DNA of 64,000 nt from NCBI GenBank assembly GCA_014905825.1, contig JACGCN010000040.1:62001-126000 (forward strand), in the 5' to 3' direction. The position numbers and the translations under genes are program-made. Below, piece after piece: positions 1 through 10,229 of this stretch (positions within the stretch are counted from its first letter, which is position 1; every line of letters starts with the position of its first letter). This DNA comes from Lyophyllum atratum (taxonomy: Eukaryota > Basidiomycota > Agaricomycetes > Agaricales > Lyophyllaceae). The notes beneath the pieces are model-generated. The model had not been told where the DNA came from and did not search any database. It was given only the letters and a program-made list of their open reading frames with translations.

Positions 1-83
1 TCAAGGCTACTGTAGAGGCGATGAGGCGGATATCCGCAACCATTGAGGATCATGTAGGATCTCGACACATAACGGCCGTTTAG
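1..83 (+). CDS. 3' end of a VAP-like gene (partial)
   Basis: Only the last ~27 codons are inside the window, reading KATVEAMRR... to a TAG at 81-83. The same segment recurs at the end of the VAP gene at 2907-3973 (KATVEAMKS...), and the DNA similarity continues a few bases past that gene's stop (TAGGATCTCGA). I therefore infer a neighbouring paralogue whose body lies upstream of the window. The tail is predicted to be coiled coil. No hydrophobic anchor follows before the stop. The frame rests on this similarity alone, so the assignment is moderate. Confidence 0.5.
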   Translation, partial: KATVEAMRRISATIEDHVGSRHITAV

Positions 84-503
84 GATCTTCAGAGAGTGGT
101 GGCGAGTCGCGACGTACGTCAATTGTCCGGACACCGTTCCAGTGGACATCGAAACCCGCAAGCGAGCGCCGCGGTACGATGTGAATGACCTTTCCCCGCT
201 TTCTGGCCAGCACAGACTCTCCAAGTCCCACGTTTGCGCAATCCTACTACCCAAGAATATATTTGTGGATTACCATCCGTCATATGTGCGATACACGCAA
301 TCGGTCAAACATCTCTAAGTTGAAGCGAGATCGACCAGTAGGTGCTGCCAAATGGGGACAGATCTGAGCGCATTCTGCAAACAATGCCAGATATTCGCTG
401 GCCAGCGTGAGGCATGAGTGTGAACAAGGGCCAATTTTACTCATGACTCACCAGACTAACATTTATTATTTGATCCTAGATCAGACGGCCCCTATATCTG
501 CCC

Positions 504-510
504 TATAAAA
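504..510 (+). promoter_or_regulatory. TATA box of the F-box gene
   Basis: TATAAAA lies 60 bp before the ATG at 570, in an otherwise mixed-composition leader. It is a good match to the fungal TATA consensus and fits a short 5' UTR. Confidence 0.55.
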
Positions 511-569
511 GAATTCGGGACGCGCTCTCGAGTCTCCACCCGCCCATATCTCTCGTCCGCATTTCTACC

Positions 570-1801
570 ATGGGGCAATACTTTGAGTTCATCAACCTCG
601 ATAATCCCTGCCCAGTCCGCACGTCAGTAGGCGGAAAGTTCGGAGAGTTCTTCTGGGATATCGATGAGTTGACGGACAACGAGGTTATGGAGGCGCTATC
701 GCAAACCGAAAAAAGGCAAAAAGTTATCACCATCAAGCCATACAATGAGCTCAAACGGCCTGAAAAGTGTCTTGACATTTCCAATAGACGCATGGTATTC
801 CCTGAAGAGTGAGTCTAGTTCATTTGAACCCTTTCCTCGATTACTACCGCGCAAATCTTACCTTGAATTCTTCGGACAGATCCCTTGCAAACGCGACTCT
901 CCCAACCGAGCTGGTTAGCATGATCCTCGAGGAAGTTGAAGACCTCGCGGACTTGGTATGCTTCATGCTTACCTGCCAACGATATTTTGAGATTGGTCGA
1001 CCTATTCTCGAGACGCGTTCCCAGGAGATCCTCACCTGTTCATGGGCTTTCAATCGCCTCATTTGCGCTGGTGACGGCGCAACGATCCACGATCTCCCCG
1101 AGGGCATGCTTACGGAGGACGAAAAGAAACTCCTTGATGATAAATTCGGCCCCGACAACACAGACCAGGACTGCGGTGTCTGCGAGCAATTGAGCTTCGT
1201 CCAAAATCTTCGACCCGACTCGCATCTAAACCAGAAGAGGGCCGCCTTTCGCACGAGACATGGCACAAGGATTTTTCACTTTCTCATGAGCTTGCGGATG
1301 TCGTATCGCACTGCCAGCAAATACGTTCTTCCTCGAGTGGGGTCGGCCGGGAGGCGTGATCTCGATGTGCTGCTAGAGCTGGCGGTTGAACCGTGGGCTC
1401 CCCCTCGCAGCCTTTCCGAGACGTATGAGTCCTACGTCCTGCGTAACGTTACTACCAAGGAGTATATTCGTGGAGCCGCCGTCCGTGAGGCGTGGAACGC
1501 ACCCGATGTGCCGTACCTGCGAGCCCTCCGCTTCATGCATCTCCTGGTCCTCAGAATCACCTGGTCCCAAGATTCGAGCTTAAACATACGATATGGGGGT
1601 CCGATCCAGGTCCATCGTGGGGTATGGGCTGGTCATCGCTTCGATTTCTCCTATATCGAAACTGTTGAAGATGGCCAAGGGACGATTGGTGATTGGAAAG
1701 ATGTGAGCAAGGTCGCGATAGACGAGTTGGTGGCAGTATTTGCAGAGGAGGCGGAGGAAATGAATGAGGAAGTTGCTCGAAGGAAGAGATCGTGTTCGTG
1801 A
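570..1801 (+). CDS. F-box protein with MGQYF N-terminal module
   Basis: Two exons, 570-808 and 880-1801, joined across a 71-bp GTGAGT..CAG intron, give 386 residues. The N-terminus starts MGQYFEFINLDN and contains GKFGEFFWD; I know this module from many Agaricomycete proteins of unknown function. Residues ~84-125 (TLPTELVSMILEEVEDLADLVCFMLTCQ, shown here only by position and its LP..L...I pattern) form an F-box, which in SCF ubiquitin ligases binds Skp1. The C-terminal ~260 residues carry no repeat I recognise, so the substrate is unknown. The intron is needed because the downstream reading frame has no suitable start of its own. Expansion of such F-box genes is common in mushrooms; a second, unrelated one lies at 12379. 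Confidence 0.75.
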
Positions 1802-2906
1802 TAACGGGTCGAAATGTCATTGCCAGATACACAGCATCATTTCACCGTCGGTTTTTCCGGTGGTCCCGTACGACGTTTATAGAGCAGCCTCTGTAGTAGA
1901 ATCCTGAGTCGAACTTAGGTCCATCCATCCGTGAGGAGCTTGGTCGCCGGACAAGGCTCCCCTTAACGCTGATTGGTACCCAATATTGAAGAGTAAGTAG
2001 TAGTCTTTGAGAGGTCGACGTGCCACAAAGCCTGTTAGTATGCATGTTCCAAAGAATAAGCGAAGACAATGCCCATGAGGATGAGTCGCCGAGGACTCTT
2101 TGAGGAGGGCCAGGGGGTATGGATCTATGAGTATGACCCAACATGACTGGACTCCAGTCATGTCTGTGAGTGTAAAACGAGGACAAAACGAGGATCGATA
2201 ACACTCAGATTCAAATCAGATTTAAATACTTACCGTTTTATTGCAGACTCGTCGGAGCCCGCCTCCTAAGCAGGTGGAGTCTTCTCGTCTTCCGGCTATG
2301 TTTGAAGGCTTTATTCAAGCATGCATGGTGTGAAGAACCCCCCTAAACTTGATTGATTTGAAGTCCTCACTCTTACCATCATTATGATCATTTACCCGTC
2401 TCCATTCTACCACCATCATCGATGTCCTTTACCTCGCGTTGAATTTTTCCTTGACCGCGCTCTGACGTTACGCACTCGTAAATCGGTTGAGAGTTCGACG
2501 TACGTTCAACATTCAACGTTGAGCTCTCAACCGATTTAACGCTCGATCATGCGGCAATGCTTCAACTTCTTCCCATGCCTTCGCCTCTCGTCACATACTC
2601 AACTCTGTGCTCACCGAATGACTTGCACAGCTTACAGCGCTTTCGGAATCTCACAGGAGCAAATATTATATACGAGACGCGCCCCTATAACTATCGTCAC
2701 TGCATTCTCGAACGCGTTCACGATTGTCTACAGCATCATCCACAGTCATCGGTACTATTACGAGGCGTCAACTGGGCGCTTGATTAGTGCAGGTGACAGG
2801 ATTTATTCATCACAGTGACTCAGATCCTGTACATGGGCATTCATTCGTGCGGATAAAGGAAGCCCACTTCCACGACCACCACAAGGGCCCTACCGTGACC
2901 GCCACC
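1802..2906. other. intergenic, no gene seen
   Basis: Overlapping short frames exist on both strands but none shows family resemblance or plausible splicing. The stretch holds a 14-bp inverted repeat at 2480-2537 and the promoter of the VAP gene, whose ATG sits in a strong GCCACC context. Confidence 0.5.
2480..2537. repeat. perfect 14-bp inverted repeat, 30-bp spacer
   Basis: AAATCGGTTGAGAG at 2480-2493 is the exact reverse complement of CTCTCAACCGATTT at 2524-2537. The spacer is itself rich in GTTCAAC/CAACGTTG half-sites. It lies about 370 bp before the VAP start codon. It could form a hairpin or bind a dimeric factor; there is no direct evidence for either. Confidence 0.7.
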
Positions 2907-3973
2907 ATGTCCATCTCCCTCAGCCCCCACAGATCTCTCGAGTTTACAGGTACGTCGCCTATCATCTATTCAATTCTCATCCCAGCATCAAACCGTAATT
3001 CCGTCTTAGCGCCACTCGTAAAAACGAGTAGGTGTACATTAACCCTCACAAATCACCATAAGCGACCCACCACCTTCAAAATCAAGACAAGTAAACCAAA
3101 GGTGCGCCCAGCCGGGTACAACTGTACTGTGGACCTTGCTCTGACCACTCTCATGTATGTATTAGGGCTATTTTGTGCGACCCAACCGTGGCAGGATCGA
3201 GCCAGGAAAAAGCGTTGTAGCCGTTAGTACGTGATTAATCCTCCTCCTACAACTGCGGTGCTTGTCTGCTCAATTCTTTGCCCAGTTTCAAGGCGCGCTT
3301 TACCAGAAGAGACCCCGCTGGACGCCGTCTGCAGGGACAAATTTCTCGTTGAGAGCAGTATAGTGCCCGCGAAGAAGAGTTTCCAGCGTTTGCGCAAAAT
3401 GGTACACAGAGTTCACCATTCACTCGTGTGTGATGGCTGAATCCTGAATCCTGAATGTAGATGGGATGCTCAGAGAAGGACACCGAGTTACCGCAGGTAC
3501 ATAAGCAGAAGCTCAAGGTAAAGTATCTTCTCGTCGACGATAAGGGTACCTTGCAGGATGGGACGCTCAGGTCTCAACCCAGCACGAGTGCGCTAGACCA
3601 AAGCTCCGTAAGTCGTTGTTTTTCCTCTCCTGAAGATCACGATTTTCTGTAACCTCTGGTCTGAAATTGTTTCCCTTCCTAGAAGTCGCGACCGTCCACA
3701 ACCCGGTCCAGCTATTCATCCGCATCTCGGGATATTCCTCCAGCATACGCCGCCTCCGAGCGCCGGGGAATACATAACGGCTCACCACAGGGTATTCTCA
3801 AAGGTGATAATCTGGCCGCCTCATCAGCTCGAATTGGACACGATGCAGATTCATCACGCATCGCGGAGCTATCATCTAAGATCGAGGCAGCACACAGAGA
3901 GATCGAAGGGCTCAAAGCTACCGTGGAGGCCATGAAGTCGCAACTCTCGCAACGAGAGATCACGTACATGTAG
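2907..3973 (+). CDS. VAP/Scs2-type MSP-domain protein, no TM anchor
   Basis: Six exons: 2907-2949, 3010-3101, 3166-3226, 3286-3401, 3461-3607, 3683-3973; all phases agree and give 249 residues. Residues 1-~125 are an MSP domain: SISLSPHRSLEFT, then FKIKTSKPK, YFVRPNRGRIEPGKSV, CRDKFLVES and QKLKVKYL, matching the order of conserved blocks in VAP-A/Scs2. These proteins sit on the ER and bind FFAT-motif partners at membrane contact sites. A Ser/Pro-rich linker and a coiled coil (AELSSKIEAAHREIEGL...) follow. VAPs normally end in a single membrane helix; this model ends TYM with no hydrophobic tail, so it is either soluble, truncated, or missing a last exon. The tail resembles the partial gene at 1-83. 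Confidence 0.82.
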
Positions 3974-4970
3974 GATCTCGATAGCAGGCGGATGGCGCTT
4001 GGACTTGGGACATTACATATGCGGACATTTATTTCTGTGAGTCGTACGAGATATAATAGCAGGCGCGGAATAACACACTCCTCCACGAACTCAATGCTAA
4101 AGCCCCTAGTTTCTTATTTTTATGTAAATTATGTAGGTAGTAGAACACCAAGACGGCGCGTCAGCACGTACGAATCGCAGGCAACAAAACAAACCCGTGG
4201 TAGAGTCTGCACAAGAACAAGAACATGAGACAGAGACAAACAGAAACGTGTGTATAAGTCAACAAAAAAACGAAACATGAAACTATTCCATACAATTCAA
4301 GGAGTGAGAGAGACAGAGAGGAAGGAGAAAGGAGAAAAGACAGGAAACGAGATACCGACATAGCGAGGGGATGAGATAAGATACGAATGTGTTGATGGGT
4401 TATAGTTATAGACAATGGTGGTGCTGAGTCGGTGATGAGGGTGGACAAGGGGAGTGAGAAAAGCGAGCCAAAGTCCGGTGGTGCCTGTACGATAGGTGCC
4501 GGAGGAGCGGGTGCTTGATACATGATGTTTTAGTGTGCAGCCGTGTGGCAAAACGCATTATGTACTTGTAGGTTGTCTAGCTTCTTGTGTGTGGGGACGA
4601 GGCGGGGTATGGCAATGGGCAGGGCGCGGAGACGATAGATAGGAGCAATGTGTTCATGCTGGTTGGTGGAATGATGATGATGACGATGAAGAGAGAGTCC
4701 ATGTGGGAAGAAACGATGCGAGATGGAGATGAAGAATGGGAGCGAGGCGGGATGGATGGATGAATGAAGCACGTGAAGGTTTGTTCCGAGGTGATGATGG
4801 GTCCAGCGAGCAGCGAGGGCGAGGCGATAGTGGTACTGAGATGATAATGATAGACGGGGAGGAGGCATGGCGATATGGCAGCATATGGGGTGGTTGGACC
4901 TGGACCATATGAATCGGGCATAGACGAGAGGACGACTGATGGGACTCGAGTGGAGATGGCAGGCAGGCCA
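3974..4970. other. low-complexity intergenic / 3' UTR
   Basis: Between two converging genes (VAP plus, Cdh1 minus). The sequence is strongly purine-biased on the plus strand (GAGAGAGACAGAGAGG-like runs around 4300-4380) and full of GATGATGA stretches. Long minus-strand frames here are Ser/His/Pro-rich translations of that bias and show no domain. Probably the 3' UTR of the Cdh1 gene plus spacer. Confidence 0.6.
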
Positions 4971-6869
4971 TCACCGAATCAACTTCCCATAATCCAGCCT
5001 ACTCTCCCTTTGCCTCTCATTCTTCTCCTTCTTAGGGAACGCATTCCAGAACCGCAACGTCTCGTCACCCGCACCCGTCACGATCGTCTCTCCGTCCGGG
5101 CTCATGGCAAGGTACAGCACACGGTTGGTATGACCCGTGAGCGAGGCCACCATATTCAACGTCGGATACTTCCATATACATATCTGGTTCTGCGCCGTGG
5201 TGCTCGAGAACCCGTGTGTCGAAACGAGCTCATGCGACGTTAACGACCAAATGAGGTTGCACACCTACCATCCCCCAGCGTCAGATACAACAACGCACAA
5301 AACCAAAAGAAAAGAAAAACGCACCTGACTCCCCGTATCAAGCTCATTAAGCATCGTCCCATTAATCGTATTCCAGAACCGTATATGCTTATCCTGCGTC
5401 CCCCCACCCGTCGCCAACACCCCCGACACATGCGGATCCCACGCCAGCGCCTTCACCGCCGCCGTATGCTCATGAAACTTCCACAACGGCGCATCCCCCG
5501 GCCCATCGTCCCCACTCGTCCCACCCGCGCCAGCCACCGGCCTCCCCGCCGCAGCCCGCCTCGACCCGCGAAGGTCCCATATACACACCTTATTGTCGTT
5601 CCCACCGCTCGCGAGGTTCGCGGCCCCTGGTCCGCCGTCCCCGCTCCATTTGAGCCCGCACACCTCTTGGCGGTGGCCTGTGCAGCGCTTGAACGGGCGT
5701 ACGGCGGCTTCGCGCACGTCGCGGTGGTGCACGGTGCGGTCGCGCGAGCCGGAGGAGAGGACGTGGGCGTTCCATGCGAGGGCGCCGATGCGTTGTGAAT
5801 GGGCGGCTTGGTAGGTGCGTTGCAGCTGGAGCGTGTTGGCGTCGTAGATGTGGAGGCGCCCGGCGAGCGTGCCGACAGCGAGCGTTGTTCCCTAAATACA
5901 AAAAATGGTCAGATCAGGTTGTTGTCCTTGTGACTGGGCCTGAATTGGGGGTGGGAGAAGATAAAGGCGGCACCGACCTTTTGCACCCACGACACGGAAC
6001 TGATGGTGTCGTTCGAGTCAGCGAGATCGCACAGCTTCGACACAGCTGCATTATGTGCTGTCCACAGATACACGCACGAGCCCAAGCCCACCCCCAATAC
6101 ATTTGTGCTCGACCAGTCGACGAGATTGAGGTAGAAATCGTCCGCGAGGTCCGGTGCGTCGAGAACTCGGTATGGGGTCTTGCAGACGCTGCGTAGCTGA
6201 CGCCGTGGACTTTCGAGGAGGTGTCGGCTTTCTGCTCGGACGGGACTCATAGAGTAGGCCTCGTCGGTCGGGGTGTCGAGGCGCCGGGTCGGCGTACCGG
6301 GATTGGAGGCGGGTGAATGGTATGCGAAAAGGCGACGGCGAGTGGGTGTGGATGGGGGGACTGTAGAGCCTGACGCGATGGGAGCAGGACGCGTGGGTGA
6401 GATGGGACGGCGTGGCGAGGGCGGCGTCACCTCAGTGTGTAGAATGGAGGAGAAGATAGCATTAGCTTGTTCTGAAGGTGGAATGTTGAGCAATAAGTCT
6501 AATATGTTAATCAGCAACGCAAGCACCTTTGAGAGCATCTGATTCGGATGGTATGATTCTGTTCTTTGAAGGGGTCGACGGACCGCCTTCGTCCATGAGA
6601 TGGAAGGATGTGCGCATATCGCCCGTATCCCTGGAGGGCACGAAACGGTCGCCATAATCTCTTGTAACCCTCGGGGTATCAACAGGAGAATCTGGCCCGC
6701 CACTGCTGCTGCTGGTATTCGGTCGTGAATCCAAGGACGGCGTCGATGCAGGTGCCACTCCAAAGATTGGGTTAATGCGGGGGCGATTTCGCCTCGGCGC
6801 TTCATCGTCATGGTCCTGCTGTGCTGCTCGAAGACGTTTGCCGAACGGCGAGTTCTTGAGCCCAGACAT
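4971..6869 (-). CDS. CDH1: APC/C activator Cdh1 (Fizzy-related)
   Basis: Four exons on the minus strand: 6869-6527, 6471-5978, 5891-5325, 5264-4971, all in phase, 565 residues. The N-terminal third is disordered and contains the C-box DRFVPSR, which docks Cdc20/Cdh1 proteins on the anaphase-promoting complex. A conserved block [20 protein letters not shown] opens a seven-blade WD40 propeller (VYLWTA, VCIWDL, IRFWNT, ICIWKY, LRFWNA are blade ends). The protein ends in Leu-Ile-Arg, the IR tail that binds the APC/C TPR subunits. The lead-in to the propeller and the C-box sequence suit Cdh1/Ste9 better than Cdc20. Role: selects mitotic cyclins and other substrates for ubiquitination at mitotic exit and in G1. 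The start is the first ATG before the disordered region ([12 protein letters not shown]); an extra upstream coding exon cannot be excluded. Confidence 0.9.
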
Positions 6870-7307
6870 GGCTGGTGGGGTCTTTGTGGTTGGACCAGTG
6901 GTTTGGCGGATGCGGTCGTCGATTGGCTGGTTACACGAGTAGGAGGCGCCTATAGAATACCTAAGCAAATTTTGGTAACCAGGTTAGTTATATTGCAGCA
7001 TAGAGAGCGAACAAAAGAGTGAGGGGGAGGAGGAGGAGGAAGATGGTCGCGGTTCAAAATTAACCCTCGGTTAGGGTTAGAATTTGGCGACGCGTCGCCC
7101 TCGTGCCACCGTGCGAGAAAATCATGATATCGCTGACTCATCCGAGCTTCTGTCGATCACCCTGACAGACTGACTCTGGCAAACTCCAAACCACTACATA
7201 TGTGGCCTGGCCCTCAGTATGTATTTAAGTATAAGGAAAATGGATCACATCGGTGCACTTGCAAGCATGAGCTGGTCTGACCAAAAAAAGTCAAATAACG
7301 CAACGTA
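6870..7307. other. promoter region of the Cdh1 gene
   Basis: Short stretch upstream of Cdh1 (minus) holding an open minus-strand frame of ~60 codons with a Pro run (7141 downwards) that could be a leader exon, but no splice path to the Cdh1 frame is convincing. No other feature seen. Confidence 0.4.
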
Positions 7308-7390
7308 TGGACACACCCGGAATTGAACCGGGGACCGCCCGCAGACGCGGAGTGCTAAGCGGGCGTGATAACCAACTACACCATGTGCCC
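7308..7390 (-). tRNA. tRNA-Ala(AGC) with ~9-nt intron
   Basis: Minus-strand cloverleaf: acceptor GGGCACA pairs with TGTGTCC and includes the G3:U70 wobble that marks tRNA-Ala; D arm GTGTAGTTGGTTATCAC; anticodon stem CCCGC/GCGGG; loop TT-AGC-A; T arm CCCGG-TTCAATT-CCGGG. The 16-nt loop implies an intron of about 9 nt after position 37. Nearly identical to the copy at 9488 (one base differs in the intron). Confidence 0.93.
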
Positions 7391-7489
7391 ATGTTGAGGT
7401 GCCGCAATGTCGAACTCAGAAGGTCATAGCCACCGCGTGTAAACCGTGACATCAATTCCATGATAGAACCTTGACCACTACCCACTACC

Positions 7490-8471
7490 ATGTCGCTCTC
7501 CTCCCCCGACTCCCTCTTCATGTGCGTCGCAGTAGCGCACGAAACACCCGGGAAAAGCTTTGAGGTTCCATTTCCATTCGATCCCCCCCCGCGACCCATC
7601 ACTAACGCGTCTCGCCCGCCACAGGAACTCCGCATAGACGACTACCTCCATTTCTACACCACCACCGGCCGCCCACCGCCGCCCTGCCCCCAGGAACCCA
7701 CGGACGACGCCCAGCGTGAGCGCCTCGGCCTCCCACCGCTGTTCAAGCGTTACTCTGAACGTTCCATCACTTCGTCCGCCTCAACCTCTACCACGCCCAC
7801 AAGCCCCGCCGACCTCCCTGGCGCCCAGAACTTCTATACCACTATGCACGAGGGCGAGACTCTTCACTCCATGTCCGCGATCCCCATGTACAAGACCTTC
7901 AGCCACGAGGTGCGTTCCTACCCGTTTCCCGCGTATCCCGTGCCACTAAACGCCTAACTCCCCCAATCGTGATCATTTTAACTCGTAAAGGAGCTACGAT
8001 ACTACGCGTACGTGAAAGGCCACAAGAATCCACCCACGCCCGTACAGATGGCGCCTTTCGTCATCGCGCCGGTCTCCTCAAGCTCGCCGTCCGTGATGGG
8101 GACGCGTCCGACTTTCGATACGCTCCCACCGAGCGGGGAGCAGATGATGGCTATGTCTGCACAGGCAGAGTACGCCGGGCACAGCCTCGAGGTGAGTCTC
8201 CCCCTCCCATTCCGCGTCCAAGCGAACTAATAACCGCCATCACCTCCTCCCCTCCCCTCTCCCCTCCATTCCCCTCCTTCCCTCCCCCTCTCTGTATCAT
8301 CACCCCATCGAATCACGCACTTAGGAACTCCGCATCGCATTCCTACAAGCCGGGCGCGAAATCAACTCCGCCGAGATCCTCGCCCGCGTCCCACGGCCTC
8401 CCGCCATCTCACCCAGCATCAGCACCGGCGGTGGCCCCTTCTCCCGCTCCCCGGCTGTACGGCTGTTCTAG
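7490..8471 (+). CDS. triple 'EELR' repeat protein, unknown function
   Basis: Four exons (7490-7564, 7625-7909, 7991-8191, 8325-8471), 235 residues. Three times the protein reads S-x-E-E-L-R: SFEELRIDDYLHFY..TGRPPPP, SHEELRYYAYVKGHKNPPTP and SLEELRIAFLQAGRE. Each time a phase-0 intron falls exactly between the two glutamates (GAG|GT..AG|GAR CTM CG), so the module was probably duplicated together with its intron. Spacers are Pro/Ser-rich. Short 'EELR-x-DY' segments are reminiscent of motifs I associate with fungal FG-nucleoporins, but that link is a guess. The first intron uses a weak donor (GTTCCA); reading through it also stays open, so two isoforms are possible. No catalytic motif, signal peptide or membrane segment. 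Confidence 0.7.
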
Positions 8472-9487
8472 CCCAATCCGACTTGGAATGAGTACCTCCA
8501 GTTCCGCGTGGGTCAGCGGGTCCGGCGAAGTCACCTCAACGAGGTGCGCGCGTGTAGTCAGTGGACAGGATCAGGAATAGGGAGGGACACTGCCGTCGAC
8601 GCACCAGTGCGCCACACCCACCACTTGAAGGGAGACATGACTCTCGGAAGCGGTGGGCTAGGCTTCGCGGGGGTATCGGCGTCGTGGCGATATTGAGTGT
8701 ATAGTTGTGTAAACCCGGATCCCTTCATATAAAGGAGTGGTGGAGAGGGAGCTTGGAACTTGTGTGTTGCTATCACGTTGTTGTATTGGTTGCTCAGTTG
8801 TAATTTATTAGATACCCGGCCTTTGAATCGGCCTTTCTGCATTTATTCGCTTGTTCGTTGCGAATGTACACCGTCCGGGGCTGATAACTGCCGACTGACG
8901 ACGATTTGAGGGAAGTATGTGCATGTGGGCGGGTGCAATATGACACAGTGCGCGAGCCGACGAAGGGAATTGAATCGAGGACCGCTGCATCCAATGCCAG
9001 ATACCATGAAAGCTCCAGCGAACGATTGGCCGCGTCTTCAACCACACTCTTTCTCGAAGACGCCATTCCTTCTGCTAATGGACAAGCACGAACGGTCCGA
9101 CTTCGAGCATCCCTGCTAGGCTAATTAGTATGTCAGAAAACGCCAAGAAACCCCAACGCAGGATAGAAGTACTTGAAGGATAGGTACTTCAAACCTCATC
9201 AAACACAACGAAAGCCCCGATATGCAGCCGTAGTGCAGGTTAGCATCTTACGATGATAGCACAGCAATGTCGAAGTAAGGGCCGTCGGTCCAATACTATT
9301 TCATGCGCGGGGCCTTTCGCAAGGCAGTCACGACTCATCGTGGCGCGATGTCTGCTGAGTAGTAAATTACTGGGATCGCGACTTGAGAGCTTGAGGGCCG
9401 AGGCTTGTCGCAGCTCGCTTGAGAATCGGCTTCAAACATATGCTCCTGATTAGCAACGGCAACAAAAAGGCAAGGTATCCCCTGCAA
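8472..9487. other. intergenic, with a tRNA-Ala relic
   Basis: Contains the 3' flank of the EELR gene and a decayed tRNA piece at 8964-8999. No convincing coding frame on either strand. Confidence 0.5.
8964..8999 (-). pseudogene. tRNA-Ala(TGC) fragment
   Basis: On the minus strand the sequence around GATGCAGCGGTCCTCGATT matches the anticodon-to-T-arm portion of the intact Ala(TGC) genes in this window (TGC..GTGGTCCTCGGTTCAATTCC). The acceptor and D arm are not recognisable, so this is a dead copy. Confidence 0.5.
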
Positions 9488-9570
9488 TGGACACACCCGG
9501 AATTGAACCGGGGACCGCCCGCAGACGCGGAATGCTAAGCGGGCGTGATAACCAACTACACCATGTGCCC
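9488..9570 (-). tRNA. tRNA-Ala(AGC) with ~9-nt intron
   Basis: Same cloverleaf and G3:U70 pair as the 7308 copy; the anticodon loop reads TT-AGC-A followed by TTCCGCGTCT. Differs from 7308-7390 at one intron base only, which points to recent duplication or gene conversion. Confidence 0.93.
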
Positions 9571-9823
9571 ATGTCTCGATGCAGAGCGACCGTGCAAAAT
9601 ATTTGTTTGTCCGCCTGATGAGTCCCGCGACGCCACCTCGTAGGAAGATAACCTCTGCAGGGCAGCTCAAGAATGATCGATTAATGATCATTGATGAGGT
9701 AGCCGCCGAAATTTCTGCGCCATCTTGTAGAAGCATCCATAAAAGAACAACTCTGAAGGATACCTGGATAATTGGGACACATCTTGTAAGGATTCATAAA
9801 AAGTGTGTAGACTCAATCATAAT

Positions 9824-9918
9824 TGGACACACCCGGAATTGAACCGAGGACCACCCGCATGTCAATCTCAGCCAATGGGATGCAAAGCGGGCGTGATAAC
9901 CAACTACACCATGTGCCC
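9824..9918 (-). tRNA. tRNA-Ala(TGC) with ~21-nt intron
   Basis: Acceptor GGGCACA/TGTGTCC, D arm and T arm match the other tRNA-Ala genes. The anticodon stem CCCGC/GCGGG encloses TT-TGC-A and a longer insertion (TCCCATTGG..GACA), so the intron is ~21 nt and unrelated to that of the AGC copies. The stem below the T loop has one base difference (CCTCGG), giving a weaker T stem. Confidence 0.9.
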
Positions 9919-10229
9919 GTACAAGCTCGATGAACTAATACGATTCAGCTAAGTATTGAGAAGCGAAGCTATGTAATGCGGGATCCTCCGCGAGCCTTGG
10001 GTCCATTTGGATGTTGAAGTACCAAGCTAAGGATGCACATCCCCGTGAACCAAATATATTGGCAGGGTATGCAAGTAGAGCAGCAGTTGCAGTTATCAAA
10101 AATCCAAAAATTGAATATGTTACATGATGTCCTAATGTATGCGAGCGGCAAGCCCATCCACAAGAGACGCGCACCACGACTGTGCGCCACAACGAGTACA
10201 GTCCGAGAAATACAACATACAAAACCCGC

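Noticed and set aside
4161..4974. minus-strand Ser/His/Pro frames
   Set aside because: Come from purine-biased low-complexity sequence in the 3' flank of Cdh1; no domain.
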